DNA of 64,000 nt from Streptomyces tuirus. GTDB taxonomy: Bacteria; Actinomycetota; Actinomycetes; Streptomycetales; Streptomycetaceae. Below, piece after piece: positions 41,381 to 52,340 of the stretch. Under the pieces are notes generated by a model that saw only the letters and a program-made list of their open reading frames with translations, ran no database searches and was not told where the DNA came from. The position numbers and the translations under genes were made by a program. The stretch's first letter is position 1, and each line of letters opens with the position of its first letter. The stretch is from contig NZ_AP023439.1 of NCBI RefSeq assembly GCF_014701095.1, positions 6,002,001-6,066,000 of the forward strand, in the 5' to 3' direction.

Positions 41381-43126
41381 TCAGTCCTGGGCGAGTACCA
41401 CGGCCGACTCCCCGGGCAGTCGCACGACCCCGTCCGCCCCGGGCTTGTCCACCGGCCCCCACGCGGCCAGCACGCGCGCGTGGGGCACGCCGAGCGGCAG
41501 CACGGCCGGCTCGGCGGCCAGGTTCACCGCCACCAGGACGTCCCCGCGCCGGAAGGCGATCCAGCGGCGCTCCTCGTCGAAGGCCACCTTGGTGTCGGCG
41601 AGGTCGGGGTCGGTCAGATCCGGCTGCTCGTGACGCAGGGCGAGGAGCTGCCGGTACCAGGCCAGCATGCGCGCATGGGGCTCGCGTTCCGGCTCGGACC
41701 AGTCGAGGCAGGAGCGGTCCCGGGTCGCCGGGTCCTGCGGGTCGGGCACGTCCTCCTCCTTCCAGCCGTGCGCGGCGAACTCCCGCCGCCTGCCCCGCCG
41801 TACGGCGTCCGCGAGCTCCGGGTCGGTGTGGTCGGTGAAGAACTGCCAGGGCGTGCCCGCCGCCCACTCCTCGCCCATGAAGAGCATCGGTGTGAAGGGC
41901 GCCGTCAGGATCAGCGTGGCCGCGCACGCCAGCAGCCCGGGGGAGAGGAGGGCCGAAAGCCGGTCCCCCTGGGCGCGGTTGCCGACCTGGTCGTGGGTCT
42001 GGCCGTAGCCGAGCAGCCGGTGCCCGGCCACCCGCGTGCGGTCCAGCGGGCGCCCGTGGTGGCGCTCCCGGAAGCTGGAGTACGACCCGTCGTGGAAGTA
42101 GCCGCCGGTCAGGGTCTTGGCGAGCCCGCCGAGCCGGGCGCGCGCGAAGTCGGCGTAGTAACCCTGCGACTCGCCGGTCAGCGTGGTGTGCAGGGCGTGG
42201 TGGAAGTCGTCGTTCCACTGCGCGTGCAGCCCGAGGCCGCCCTCGGCGCGGGAGGTGATGAGCCGCGGGTCGTTCAGGTCCGACTCGGCGATCAGGAACA
42301 GCGGCCGGTCCGTCTCGGCCGCCAGGGAGTCCACGGCCTGCGACAGCTCCTCCAGGAAGTGGTACGCGCGGGTGTCCACCAGCGCGTGCACCGCGTCCAG
42401 GCGCAGCCCGTCGATCCGGTAGTCGCGCAGCCAGGCCAGCGCGCTGCCGATCAGGAACGCGCGCACCTCGTCCGAGCCCGGCGCGTCCAGATTGACCGCG
42501 GCGCCCCAGGGCGTGTGGTGGGTGTCCGTCAGGTACGGGCCGAAGACGGGCAGGTAGTTGCCGGACGGCCCGAAGTGGTTGTGCACCACGTCGAGCACCA
42601 CTCCGAGGCCGAGTTCGTGTGCCCGGTCGACGAAGCGTTTCAGCGCCTCGGGGCCGCCGTACGGCTCGTGCACCGCCCACAGCGAGACACCCTCGTAGCC
42701 CCAGCCGTGCGTGCCGGGGAAGGGGCACAGGGGCATCAGCTGCACATGCGTGACGCCGAGTTCGGCGAGATGGCCGAGCCGCTCGGCGGCCGCGTCCAGG
42801 GTGCCCTCGGGCGTGTACGTCCCCACGTGCAGCTCGTACAGCACCGCTCCGGGCAGCGGACGCCCCCGCCACCTCGCGCGCCACGCGTACCGCTCGTGGT
42901 CGACGACCGCGCTCAGCCCGTCCGGGCCGTCCGGCTGCCGCCGCGACCGCGGATCGGGCAGCACCGGCCCGTCGTCCACCGCGAAGCCGTACCGGGATCC
43001 CTCGCGCGCCTCGGCCTCACCCCGCCACCACCCCGCCCGTTCCGGATCACGCTCCAGCGCGTGTGTGACGTCGTCGCACCGGAGCGTCACACGGTCGGCC
43101 TGTGGTGCCCACACCTCGAACTGCAC
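41381..43126 (-). CDS. treZ: Malto-oligosyltrehalose trehalohydrolase TreZ
   Basis: 581 residues from GTG at 43126, with AAGGGGAAC upstream. An N-terminal beta-sandwich domain (FEVWAPQADRVTLR) is followed by a GH13 barrel: ELHVGTYTPEGTLDAA, LGLGVVLDVVHNHFGPSGNY, YRIDGLRLDAVHAL, and LFLIAESDLNDPRL. These contain the catalytic Asp and Glu. TreZ frees trehalose from the chain ends made by TreY. Together with TreY and GlgX it turns glycogen into trehalose in the cytosol. Confidence 0.96.
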   Translation of the reverse strand: MQFEVWAPQADRVTLRCDDVTHALERDPERAGWWRGEAEAREGSRYGFAVDDGPVLPDPRSRRQPDGPDGLSAVVDHERYAWRARWRGRPLPGAVLYELHVGTYTPEGTLDAAAERLGHLAELGVTHVQLMPLCPFPGTHGWGYEGVSLWAVHEPYGGPEALKRFVDRAHELGLGVVLDVVHNHFGPSGNYLPVFGPYLTDTHHTPWGAAVNLDAPGSDEVRAFLIGSALAWLRDYRIDGLRLDAVHALVDTRAYHFLEELSQAVDSLAAETDRPLFLIAESDLNDPRLITSRAEGGLGLHAQWNDDFHHALHTTLTGESQGYYADFARARLGGLAKTLTGGYFHDGSYSSFRERHHGRPLDRTRVAGHRLLGYGQTHDQVGNRAQGDRLSALLSPGLLACAATLILTAPFTPMLFMGEEWAAGTPWQFFTDHTDPELADAVRRGRRREFAAHGWKEEDVPDPQDPATRDRSCLDWSEPEREPHARMLAWYRQLLALRHEQPDLTDPDLADTKVAFDEERRWIAFRRGDVLVAVNLAAEPAVLPLGVPHARVLAAWGPVDKPGADGVVRLPGESAVVLAQD

Positions 43127-43299
43127 GGACGGTTCCCCTTCGTCTGCTCACCGTGATGTAGCCCGTCCATGGTGCGTCAAAAGAGATCAATCCGCTGGTG
43201 CATCCACCCATTTGCGGCGGGTCTACCCGGGTACGCGCGCGGGGCGGCCGATTTCCCGTTTTCTGGACAGCCCGGCCGCGCTGCCCGACAATCACCAGC

Positions 43300-43851
43300 G
43301 TGACGTCGTCCTTCGAGTTCAACACGTTCCCCGCGCGGCTCTCCGACGCGGAGCGGGACCGGGTGCTGAAGGTGCTGCGGGACGGCGTCGCCGTGGGCCG
43401 CCTCTCCCACGACACCTTCGTCCACCGCATGGAGCTGGCGCTCGCCGCCCGCCGCCCGGACGAACTCGCCGCGCTCACCGCCGACCTGCGCACCGAGAGC
43501 CGCCTCTCGCGCCTGGTGTTCGGCACCGTCGAGGCCGTCTCCGGCTTCTCCGTACGGCTGCGCAGGGCCTGGCAGGCCGAGCGGCTGCCCAAGCTGCAAC
43601 TGCCCCACCCGTCGCACGGCCATCCGCTGCGCATAGGCCGCGACCCCGCCAGCGGACTGCGCCTCAACCACGAGACAGTCTCCCGCGTGCACGCCGAACT
43701 CCGTCACCAGGGCGGCATGTGGGTCCTGCGCGACCTCGGCTCCACCAACGGCACGACGGTGAACGGCAGGCGCGTCGTCGGCGCGGCGATCGTCCGCGAG
43801 GGCGACCAGGTCGGCTTCGGCCGGATGACGTTCCGGCTGTCCGACGGCTGA
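43300..43851 (+). CDS. DUF1707 and FHA domain protein
   Basis: 183 residues from GTG at 43300. The N-terminal DUF1707 domain (LSDAERDRVLKVLRDGVAVG, LAARRPDELAALTADL) is followed by an FHA domain (RIGRDPASGLRLNHETVSRV, GMWVLRDLGSTNGTTVNG). FHA domains bind phosphothreonine, so it probably takes part in Ser/Thr-kinase signalling. No kinase gene is adjacent. Cytosolic, without membrane segment; divergent from treZ with about 170 nt between. Confidence 0.92.
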   Translation: MTSSFEFNTFPARLSDAERDRVLKVLRDGVAVGRLSHDTFVHRMELALAARRPDELAALTADLRTESRLSRLVFGTVEAVSGFSVRLRRAWQAERLPKLQLPHPSHGHPLRIGRDPASGLRLNHETVSRVHAELRHQGGMWVLRDLGSTNGTTVNGRRVVGAAIVREGDQVGFGRMTFRLSDG

Positions 43852-43942
43852 CCGGAAACCGAGCCACGCCTCACCTCTGGCCTGGGGGTTACCGAAAGCC
43901 GGTCCCGGAGCCCTGGCCGAAATCCCGTTGCCGCCCACGGTG

Positions 43943-43972
43943 TTGACGTACCCCTGAAGTCGTGACTGACTG
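43943..43972 (+). promoter_or_regulatory. Possible promoter of the first M14 peptidase gene
   Basis: TTGACG (43943-43948) and a weak TGACTG (43967-43972) with an 18-nt spacer. The transcript would begin near 43980, downstream of the GTG at 43972, which speaks for a later translation start. Confidence 0.35.
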
Positions 43973-45360
43973 TGCGTACGCCATCTACTTTTGGTGAACC
44001 GACGGCACCGCATTCGGGGAGGTGTGCCCTGCCGCCCCTGCTGCGCTACCCGACCGTCGACGAACTGGGCGCCCGGGCCGCCGCCCTCGCCGCCCGCCAC
44101 CCCCGTGACGCCCGGCTGCGCCAGGTCGGCACCTCCCGCGCGGGCACCCCCCTGTGGCTGCTCTCCGTCGGCCACGGCAGCCGCCAGGCCCTGGTCGTCG
44201 CCGGCCCGCACGCCAACGAACCGGTGGGCGGCGCCACCGTGCTCCGCCTGGCCGAGCGGGCCCTGGCCGACCCACGGCTCACCGAGGGCGCGGACGCCAC
44301 CTGGAACCTGCTGCTGTGCCTCGACCCGGACGGCTCGCGCCGCAACGAGGGCTGGCTGTCCGGCCCCTACACGCTCGGCCGGTACGTCCGTCACTTCTTC
44401 CGGCCCGGCTTCCTGGAGCAGCCCGAGTGGCTGCCCGACGGCGCGGCCGGCGCCGCCCTGCCGGAGACCCGCGCCCTGCTCGGCCTCCAGGACGAACTGC
44501 GCCCGTTCCTCCAGTGCTCCCTGCACGGCGTCGACATCGGCGGCGGCTTCGTGGAACTCACCCACGACCTGCCCGGCCTCGACCGGCGCCTCGCCCACAT
44601 CGCCGCCCGGCTCGGCATCCCCCGCGAACTCGGCGCGTACGACGCCCTGTACTGGCCCGGCCTCGGACCCGCCGTCTACCGGATCCCGCCGCCGCGCCGG
44701 GCCGGTCTCGTCGCGGCCATGACGGAGGCCGCCGTCGAGTCCACGTGGTACCACCCTTACCAACACGGCACCGTCACCGCGGTCGTCGAGGCGCCCATGT
44801 GGGGCGTGACGGCCGTGGCGGACGGCTCCCCGCCCGCGGACCGGGACGCCGTGCTCCGGGCCGTCAGCCGCAGCCTGCGCCACGACACGGGCCTCCTGCG
44901 GCACGTGCTGGCCCGGATCCGGCCGCACCTCGCCACCACGCCCGACGCCGCCCGCCTGCTCGCCCCGGTCGACGACTACCTCCTGGTCTGCCCCGGCCTC
45001 GCCGACGCCTGGGACCCCGACACCGGCGACAGCCCGGGCCATCCCCTCCCGGCCCTGAGCACCGCCCACCTGGTCGCCCTGCGCATCTCCGCGCGGCGGC
45101 TCGCGCTGCGCACGGCGGGACTGCTGCACCAGCTCGTCCGGGCCGCCGGCCGCGACCCCGGCGGGGTGCTGCCGGAGCTGGACCGGCTCATCGACCAGTG
45201 GTGCGCCGAGTACCGCGACGCCTGTGGGGCGCGCTGGATCCCGGTGGCCCGCCAGGCGGAGTACCAGGCCCGGGTGGTGCTCGCCGCGTTCGAGCTGGCC
45301 GGGCGGCACACGCGCGCGTGCCCGGGTCCGGGCCGGCCCGTGCCGCTGCAACAGGACTGA
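43972..45360 (+). CDS. M14 zinc carboxypeptidase-like protein (first of a pair)
   Basis: 462 residues if read from GTG at 43972. A CTG at 44029 has GGGGAGG 6 nt upstream and matches the N-terminus of the paralogue (LPPLLRYPTV against LPELRYPTV), so the true protein may be 443 residues. Zinc ligands of M14 peptidases: His and Glu in GPHANEPVGG, His in SLHGVDIGG; the catalytic Glu is in VVEAPMWG. It has no signal peptide, so it should act in the cytosol, perhaps on peptidoglycan-derived peptides. It is convergent with a paralogue at 45382-46632 with only 21 nt between. Confidence 0.85.
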   Translation: MRTPSTFGEPTAPHSGRCALPPLLRYPTVDELGARAAALAARHPRDARLRQVGTSRAGTPLWLLSVGHGSRQALVVAGPHANEPVGGATVLRLAERALADPRLTEGADATWNLLLCLDPDGSRRNEGWLSGPYTLGRYVRHFFRPGFLEQPEWLPDGAAGAALPETRALLGLQDELRPFLQCSLHGVDIGGGFVELTHDLPGLDRRLAHIAARLGIPRELGAYDALYWPGLGPAVYRIPPPRRAGLVAAMTEAAVESTWYHPYQHGTVTAVVEAPMWGVTAVADGSPPADRDAVLRAVSRSLRHDTGLLRHVLARIRPHLATTPDAARLLAPVDDYLLVCPGLADAWDPDTGDSPGHPLPALSTAHLVALRISARRLALRTAGLLHQLVRAAGRDPGGVLPELDRLIDQWCAEYRDACGARWIPVARQAEYQARVVLAAFELAGRHTRACPGPGRPVPLQQD

Positions 45361-45381
45361 GGAACCGGACGGGGACGCCGG

Positions 45382-46632
45382 CTACCAGGCCCTCTCGCGC
45401 GCGTGCAGCGCCGCCGCGACGACCGTGCGGGACTGGTGCTCCACCTGGTGCTCCAAGGGCACCCAGCGGGCGCGGAAACGCTCCGCGAAAGCGTCGCTCC
45501 AGGTCGAGACGAGCTCCTCGAGCTGTTTCGCCGCCGCGTCGTCGGTCCCGCGCAGCACCCGCAGCAGCATGGCCGCCGCCCGCAGCGGCACGCGGCGCGC
45601 GAACGCGTCCACGCTGCCGACATACGCCCGGGTGCGGTCGGCGGGCGGCGTGTGGAGCAGGTCCGAGGCCAGGCCCGGCACCAGCTCCAGCCCCCACCGG
45701 GCGGCCCGCAGCAACGGCCCGTCCAGCTCCGCCAGCCGGGGCAGCACGCCTTCCAGCACGCGTGACACCTCCAGCGCGTCCCGCTGCAGCCGGCGCGCCA
45801 GCAGCCCGATCGCGGCCGCCGGAGCCGGATGCGGAGCCGGGTCGTCGACCAGGTCGCTCGCCCACATCGGCACCTCGACGACCGCGGTCAGCCCGCCGTA
45901 ACGGTGGGCGTGGAACCAGGTGCTGTGCCGCGCGTCGTCCGGCAGGCTGGGGTACGCCGGCCCGATCCCCGGCGCGGGCATCACATGGACGCCCGGCCCG
46001 GAGGCGGGCCAGCCCGCGGCGTCCGACGCGCCGGTCTCCACCGGGATGTGCAGCTCGGCGGCGGACTTGGCGAACGGCTCGGCGAGCCCGGGCACGTCCC
46101 TCGTCAGCTGCACCCAGCTGCCGCCCAGGTCCGTGCCGTGCAGCGTGACCTGGAGGTAGGGGCGCAGTTCGTCGATGACGCCCGTCAGGGCCCGGGTCTC
46201 GGGCGGCAGCCGGTCCGGCGGCAGCACGGACGGCGCCCACTCGGGCTGCTCCGGGCCCGCAGGCCGGAAGAAGCCGAGGTGGTAGTCGAAGAGACTGCGC
46301 GGCGCCGGCGTGACGTGCAGGCTCGCCCCGTCGGGGTCCGCGCACAGCAGGAAGTGCCAGGAGATGCCGTCGCGCAACTCCCGCTGCTGCAGGACCCGCC
46401 GGGCGAGCGCGAGCAGAGTGCAGGAGCCGGTCGGCTCGTTGGCGTGGGCGCCGGCCACCACCAGTACGGCACGGCGGGCCCGGCCCACGGACAGCAGGTG
46501 CAGAGGCCTGCCCGCGCGTGAGGCACCCACCTGCCGCAGGGCGCACACGCCGGGGCGCTGAGCGGTCAACGCCCGGGCGGCAGAAACCTGTTCGGTCACC
46601 GTCGGGTAGCGCAGCTCCGGCAGGACACTCAC
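45382..46632 (-). CDS. M14 zinc carboxypeptidase-like protein (second of a pair)
   Basis: 416 residues from GTG at 46632; a second GTG lies 6 nt upstream. It matches the neighbouring M14 protein all along: RYPTV, LRQVGASRAGRPLHLLSVG, GAHANEPTGS (zinc His and Glu), TLHGTDLGG (zinc His), VVEVPMW (catalytic Glu). No signal peptide. The two genes face each other tail to tail, an inverted duplication that has diverged. Both lie inside the trehalose gene group without an obvious metabolic link. Confidence 0.87.
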   Translation of the reverse strand: MSVLPELRYPTVTEQVSAARALTAQRPGVCALRQVGASRAGRPLHLLSVGRARRAVLVVAGAHANEPTGSCTLLALARRVLQQRELRDGISWHFLLCADPDGASLHVTPAPRSLFDYHLGFFRPAGPEQPEWAPSVLPPDRLPPETRALTGVIDELRPYLQVTLHGTDLGGSWVQLTRDVPGLAEPFAKSAAELHIPVETGASDAAGWPASGPGVHVMPAPGIGPAYPSLPDDARHSTWFHAHRYGGLTAVVEVPMWASDLVDDPAPHPAPAAAIGLLARRLQRDALEVSRVLEGVLPRLAELDGPLLRAARWGLELVPGLASDLLHTPPADRTRAYVGSVDAFARRVPLRAAAMLLRVLRGTDDAAAKQLEELVSTWSDAFAERFRARWVPLEHQVEHQSRTVVAAALHARERAW

Positions 46633-46810
46633 CCCCGTCACATCCGCCCGAGTTCGCCATCGCAGTACCCCACGGCCATGGGGCGGTGTCAAGGGCGCGA
46701 CCGGGGAGCCGGCCGGGGCGCCCGGAAGCATTGGCCGCCGGGGCAGGCGCCGCACCGGGCGCGGCCGCCTCCCACCAGGGCCTCGGACACCACCGGCCGG
46801 CCATCCCGCC

Positions 46811-49180
46811 CTAGTCGCCCACCCTCTCCAGCAACGCCACCGGCATCCCCGCGAACAGCTCCGCCACGCGCGCGTGCCCCGAGAACTCCCGGCCCGGCTC
46901 CAGCACGTCCGCCCACCGGCCGGGCGGCAGCGGCAGGCGCGTGTCCCCCCAGCCGCCCGCCTCCGCGAGCCGCAGGGACAGTCGGGTCACGGCCGTCAGC
47001 ACCTCACCGGAGCGGGCGAACGCCAGGCAGTGCTGAGCCGCCGGTCCCTCGGCCGGCAGCGCCTGGTACGTCGCCGTGTCGCCGAAGGCGCCGGGCCGCC
47101 GGGCCCGCAGTCCCAGCGCCGCCCGCGTCACCGCCGCCTTCTCCCCGGACGTGCCGCCGGACTCCGCGGGCGGGAAGTCCACCGCCCGCCGGTTGTCCGG
47201 GTCGACCAGCGCCCGGTACTCGGCCTCCGTGCCCTGGTAGACGTCCGGGACGCCCGGCATCGTCAGCTGCACCAGGGCCGTGCCCAGCACGTTCGCCCGG
47301 ATGTGGGGCGCCAGCGACTGGCGGAACGCGGCGATCCGCTCACCCGGCGCCCCGCACGGCCCGGCCGCCACGAACCGCTCCACCGCCTCCTCGTACGGCG
47401 GCTCCTGCTCGGTCCAGCTGGTGTACAGGCCCGCCTCCCGCACATGCTTCAGCAGCGCCCCCTGCACCCGCTCCCGCACCCCGGAGGCCGGGCCCAGGCC
47501 GAACACCGTCTGCCAGGCCGCCCACGCCAGCTGCGCGTCCGGCACCCCCTCCCCGGTGCGGGTCACGTCCGCGAGCACGTCCGCCCAGCGGTGCGGGCAC
47601 TCGGTGAGCACGTGCAGCGCCGCCCGGACGTCCGCGCTGCGCTTGGTGTCGTGCGTGGTGGCGACCGTGCCGGTCACCGGCCAGTCGCGCTGCACGCGCG
47701 CGCAGTACGCGTGGAACTCCTCCGGCGACAGCGCGGGAGCCCCCGGATTCCCGCCCACCTCGGTCGCCGACAGCAGGGGCACGTACCGGTAGAACGCGGT
47801 GTCCTCCACGGACTTGGCCCGCAGCGCCGACGAGGTCTGCGCGAACCGCGTCCGGAACTCCAGCTGCGCGGGACCGTCGCCGTACCGCCCCAGCACCAGG
47901 TCCCGTACGACGTCCACCGCACCGGCCTCCTCGGGCACGGCGAAGGCCTGCCGGGCCTCGGCTGCGGCCTCCTCGGTGACCACGGACGCCGCGTCGGCGG
48001 ACTCGTAGGGCCGGTAGACCTCCATCCGTACCAGGAGCTCCTGGAGCGCCGTGCGCAGTGCCCAGGGGGCGCGGTCGCGCAGGGCCGGCTCCGGGGAGGA
48101 GGCGCACAGCCGGCTCGCCACCCGCGTCAGCCGGTCGGTCTCGGTGGCCAGCTCGTGCGTGAGGACCTTGTACGCCGCCCGCCGCACCGTCGCCTCCCAC
48201 TGCCCGCCCCGGTCCGTCTGCGGGGCCGCGAAGCGCCGGTACTGCCCCAGCAGCTCCCCGAACCCGGCGGGGTCCGTGAAGACCCCGTCCACGTGCCGCA
48301 GGGCGTCGTACCCGGTGGTTCCCGCCACCGGCCAGGACGCCGGCAGGTGCTCACCGTCGGCCAGGATCTTCTCCACCACCGTCCAGCGGCCCCCGGTCGC
48401 CTCGTGCAGCCTGGCCAGGTAGCCGTCGGGATCCGCGAGCCCGTCGGGGTGGTCGATGCGCAGGCCGTCGATCACGCCCTCGTGCAGCAGCCGGAGGATC
48501 GTGTCGTGGGTGGCCTCGAACACCTCCGGGTCCTCCACCCGCACCCCGATGAGCTCCGAGATGCTGAAGAACCGCCGGTAGTTGAGCTCGGTCCGGGCCA
48601 GCCGCCACCACACCGGGCGGTACCACTGCGCGTCCAGCAGATGCGGCAGCGGCAGGTCCTCGGTGCCCTCGCGCAGCGGCAGGACGTGGTCGTGGTAGCG
48701 CAGCACGTCACCGTCGACGCGCAGCTCGTCGAGCACCTCGCCCAGCGGCCCGCCGAGGACCGGCAGCAGCACCTGGCCGTCCTGCGCCTCCCAGTCGATG
48801 TCGAACCACCGGGCGTACGGCGACTTCGGGCCCTCGCGGAGCACCTCCCACAGGGCGCGGTTGTGACGGGGGGCCATGGCCATGTGGTTCGGGACGATGT
48901 CCACCACCAGGCCGAGCCCGTGCTCGCGCGCGGTGCGCGCCAGTGCCCGCAGCCCCTCCTCGCCGCCCAGTTCCTCGCGCACGCGCGCGTGGTCGACGAC
49001 GTCGTAGCCGTGCGTCGAGCCCGGCACGGCCTCCAGGACGGGGGACAGATGCAGGTGCGAGACGCCGAGCGACGCCAGGTACGGCACGACGGCCGCGGCT
49101 GCTCCGAACGGGAACTCGGGCTGCAGCTGCAGCCGGTACGTGGCCGTGGGCACCACCGGGTCAGGTCGCTCAGGTGTCAT
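46811..49180 (-). CDS. treY: Maltooligosyl trehalose synthase TreY
   Basis: 789 residues, the usual length. GH13 barrel with TATYRLQLQPEFPFGAA, LGLVVDIVPNHMA, DGLRIDHPDGLADPDGY (nucleophile Asp), TVVEKILADGEHLP (acid Glu) and TVATTHDTKRSADVRA. TreY turns the reducing-end bond of malto-oligosaccharides from alpha-1,4 to alpha-1,1. It works with TreZ, encoded on the same strand after the M14 gene. Cytosolic. Confidence 0.96.
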   Translation of the reverse strand: MTPERPDPVVPTATYRLQLQPEFPFGAAAAVVPYLASLGVSHLHLSPVLEAVPGSTHGYDVVDHARVREELGGEEGLRALARTAREHGLGLVVDIVPNHMAMAPRHNRALWEVLREGPKSPYARWFDIDWEAQDGQVLLPVLGGPLGEVLDELRVDGDVLRYHDHVLPLREGTEDLPLPHLLDAQWYRPVWWRLARTELNYRRFFSISELIGVRVEDPEVFEATHDTILRLLHEGVIDGLRIDHPDGLADPDGYLARLHEATGGRWTVVEKILADGEHLPASWPVAGTTGYDALRHVDGVFTDPAGFGELLGQYRRFAAPQTDRGGQWEATVRRAAYKVLTHELATETDRLTRVASRLCASSPEPALRDRAPWALRTALQELLVRMEVYRPYESADAASVVTEEAAAEARQAFAVPEEAGAVDVVRDLVLGRYGDGPAQLEFRTRFAQTSSALRAKSVEDTAFYRYVPLLSATEVGGNPGAPALSPEEFHAYCARVQRDWPVTGTVATTHDTKRSADVRAALHVLTECPHRWADVLADVTRTGEGVPDAQLAWAAWQTVFGLGPASGVRERVQGALLKHVREAGLYTSWTEQEPPYEEAVERFVAAGPCGAPGERIAAFRQSLAPHIRANVLGTALVQLTMPGVPDVYQGTEAEYRALVDPDNRRAVDFPPAESGGTSGEKAAVTRAALGLRARRPGAFGDTATYQALPAEGPAAQHCLAFARSGEVLTAVTRLSLRLAEAGGWGDTRLPLPPGRWADVLEPGREFSGHARVAELFAGMPVALLERVGD

Positions 49181-49286
49181 GGAACGTACGTACCCGCCCG
49201 GCCGCCGTTCGTGTCATCCCCCGCGCCAGGTGCGCCGCGCGTCGCCCGGACGGGTGGCTTCCGGGCGACGCGCACGCGCTGGGCGG

Positions 49287-51461
<2,175 letters not shown>

Positions 51462-51571
51462 GGATACGACTCTTTCAGGTGTGCGGCGCCGGTGGGGACG
51501 CCTTGGTCCCGAGTCTCCCCGAAAGTGAGGGAACCTCCTATGACGTATGTCCCTCTTACCGGGTGACCAGT

Positions 51572-51586
51572 GCATACGCGGTATGC
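51572..51586. promoter_or_regulatory. GCATAC-GCG-GTATGC inverted repeat upstream of glgX
   Basis: Perfect 6-bp arms around GCG at 51572-51586, about 110 nt before the glgX start and about 55 nt before the decayed gene at 51641. The spacing and A+T content fit an operator between two divergent promoters. Confidence 0.4.
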
Positions 51587-51640
51587 CGAACTATTGGGGC
51601 AGACACATACTCCCGGGGCCAGGGGGAGTAGGGGGACGAC

Positions 51641-52238
51641 GTGCGCACCCTGGTGCACCGCCACCTGGGGAAGGCGGTGGCCGGTACGCCATCGCGGTGG
51701 CCGGGACCGCCGTGCTGGTGGCGGTGACCCTGCCGGGCACGGCGGGGGCGGACGACAGCGGGGTCCGGGCGGACCGGTCCGCCCGGCAGCGGGCGGGCGC
51801 CGCGGGGGCGGGCGGCCGGGCCGTGTCGCCGGGCGTCGTGGAGGCGGCCCCGACGAGGAACGGAAGGGCGAGGGCCGCGACCCGCTGACCGACGACGAGC
51901 CGGAGCGGGCCGGGAAGATCGCCCTCGGCAAGCGGGCCGGGAAGATCGCCCTCGGCAAGCAGCCCTTACGCGGCAGCGAGAGCGCCGACGGGGATCGCGG
52001 CCCGCAGCGGCTCGGCGTCGATCTCGCCGAACCCGGGGCCGACGAGGCCGGCAGGCCGGACGCGCCCCGGCGCGCCGGCCAAGGAACCGGCCGGCGACAG
52101 CAAGGCCTGCCGCCGGCGGAGCCCATGCCCGTCCACTGGCAGGGCTTCTCCATCGCCCCGCGCGACGTCACCGCTATGAATCCGCTCACTCCGGCCGGGC
52201 CCGGCCGGCAGAACGGCCACTGGCGGCCGCGGAGTTGA
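51641..52238 (+). pseudogene. Frameshifted gene for a secreted protein
   Basis: A good start is present: GTG at 51641 with AGGGGGACGAC, then VRTLVHRHLGKAVAG. The signal-peptide core YAIAVAGTAVLVAVTLPGTAGA comes in another frame, and the later part (DEERKGEGRDPLTDDEPERA, LGVDLAEPGADEAGRPDAP) in a third, so at least two frameshifts break the gene. From memory this matches Tat-type secreted proteins of unknown function in Streptomyces. One Leu codon is TTA (51966-51968), a bldA-type codon. The C-terminal domain is missing. Confidence 0.65.
51904..51957 (+). repeat. Perfect 2 x 27-bp tandem duplication
   Basis: The 27 bases at 51904-51930 are repeated exactly at 51931-51957. They encode RAGKIALGK twice in the decayed secreted-protein gene. 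The copies are identical, so the duplication is recent. Confidence 0.9.
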
Positions 52239-52340
52239 GAACTACCGTGGCCATCCGGCTGCACCGCCGACCGCTCCCGGAGTACCCTTCCTTGATCGTT
52301 GACAAGGGGAGTGCTCGGGGGAGCGGAAGGCGGTGCGCGG

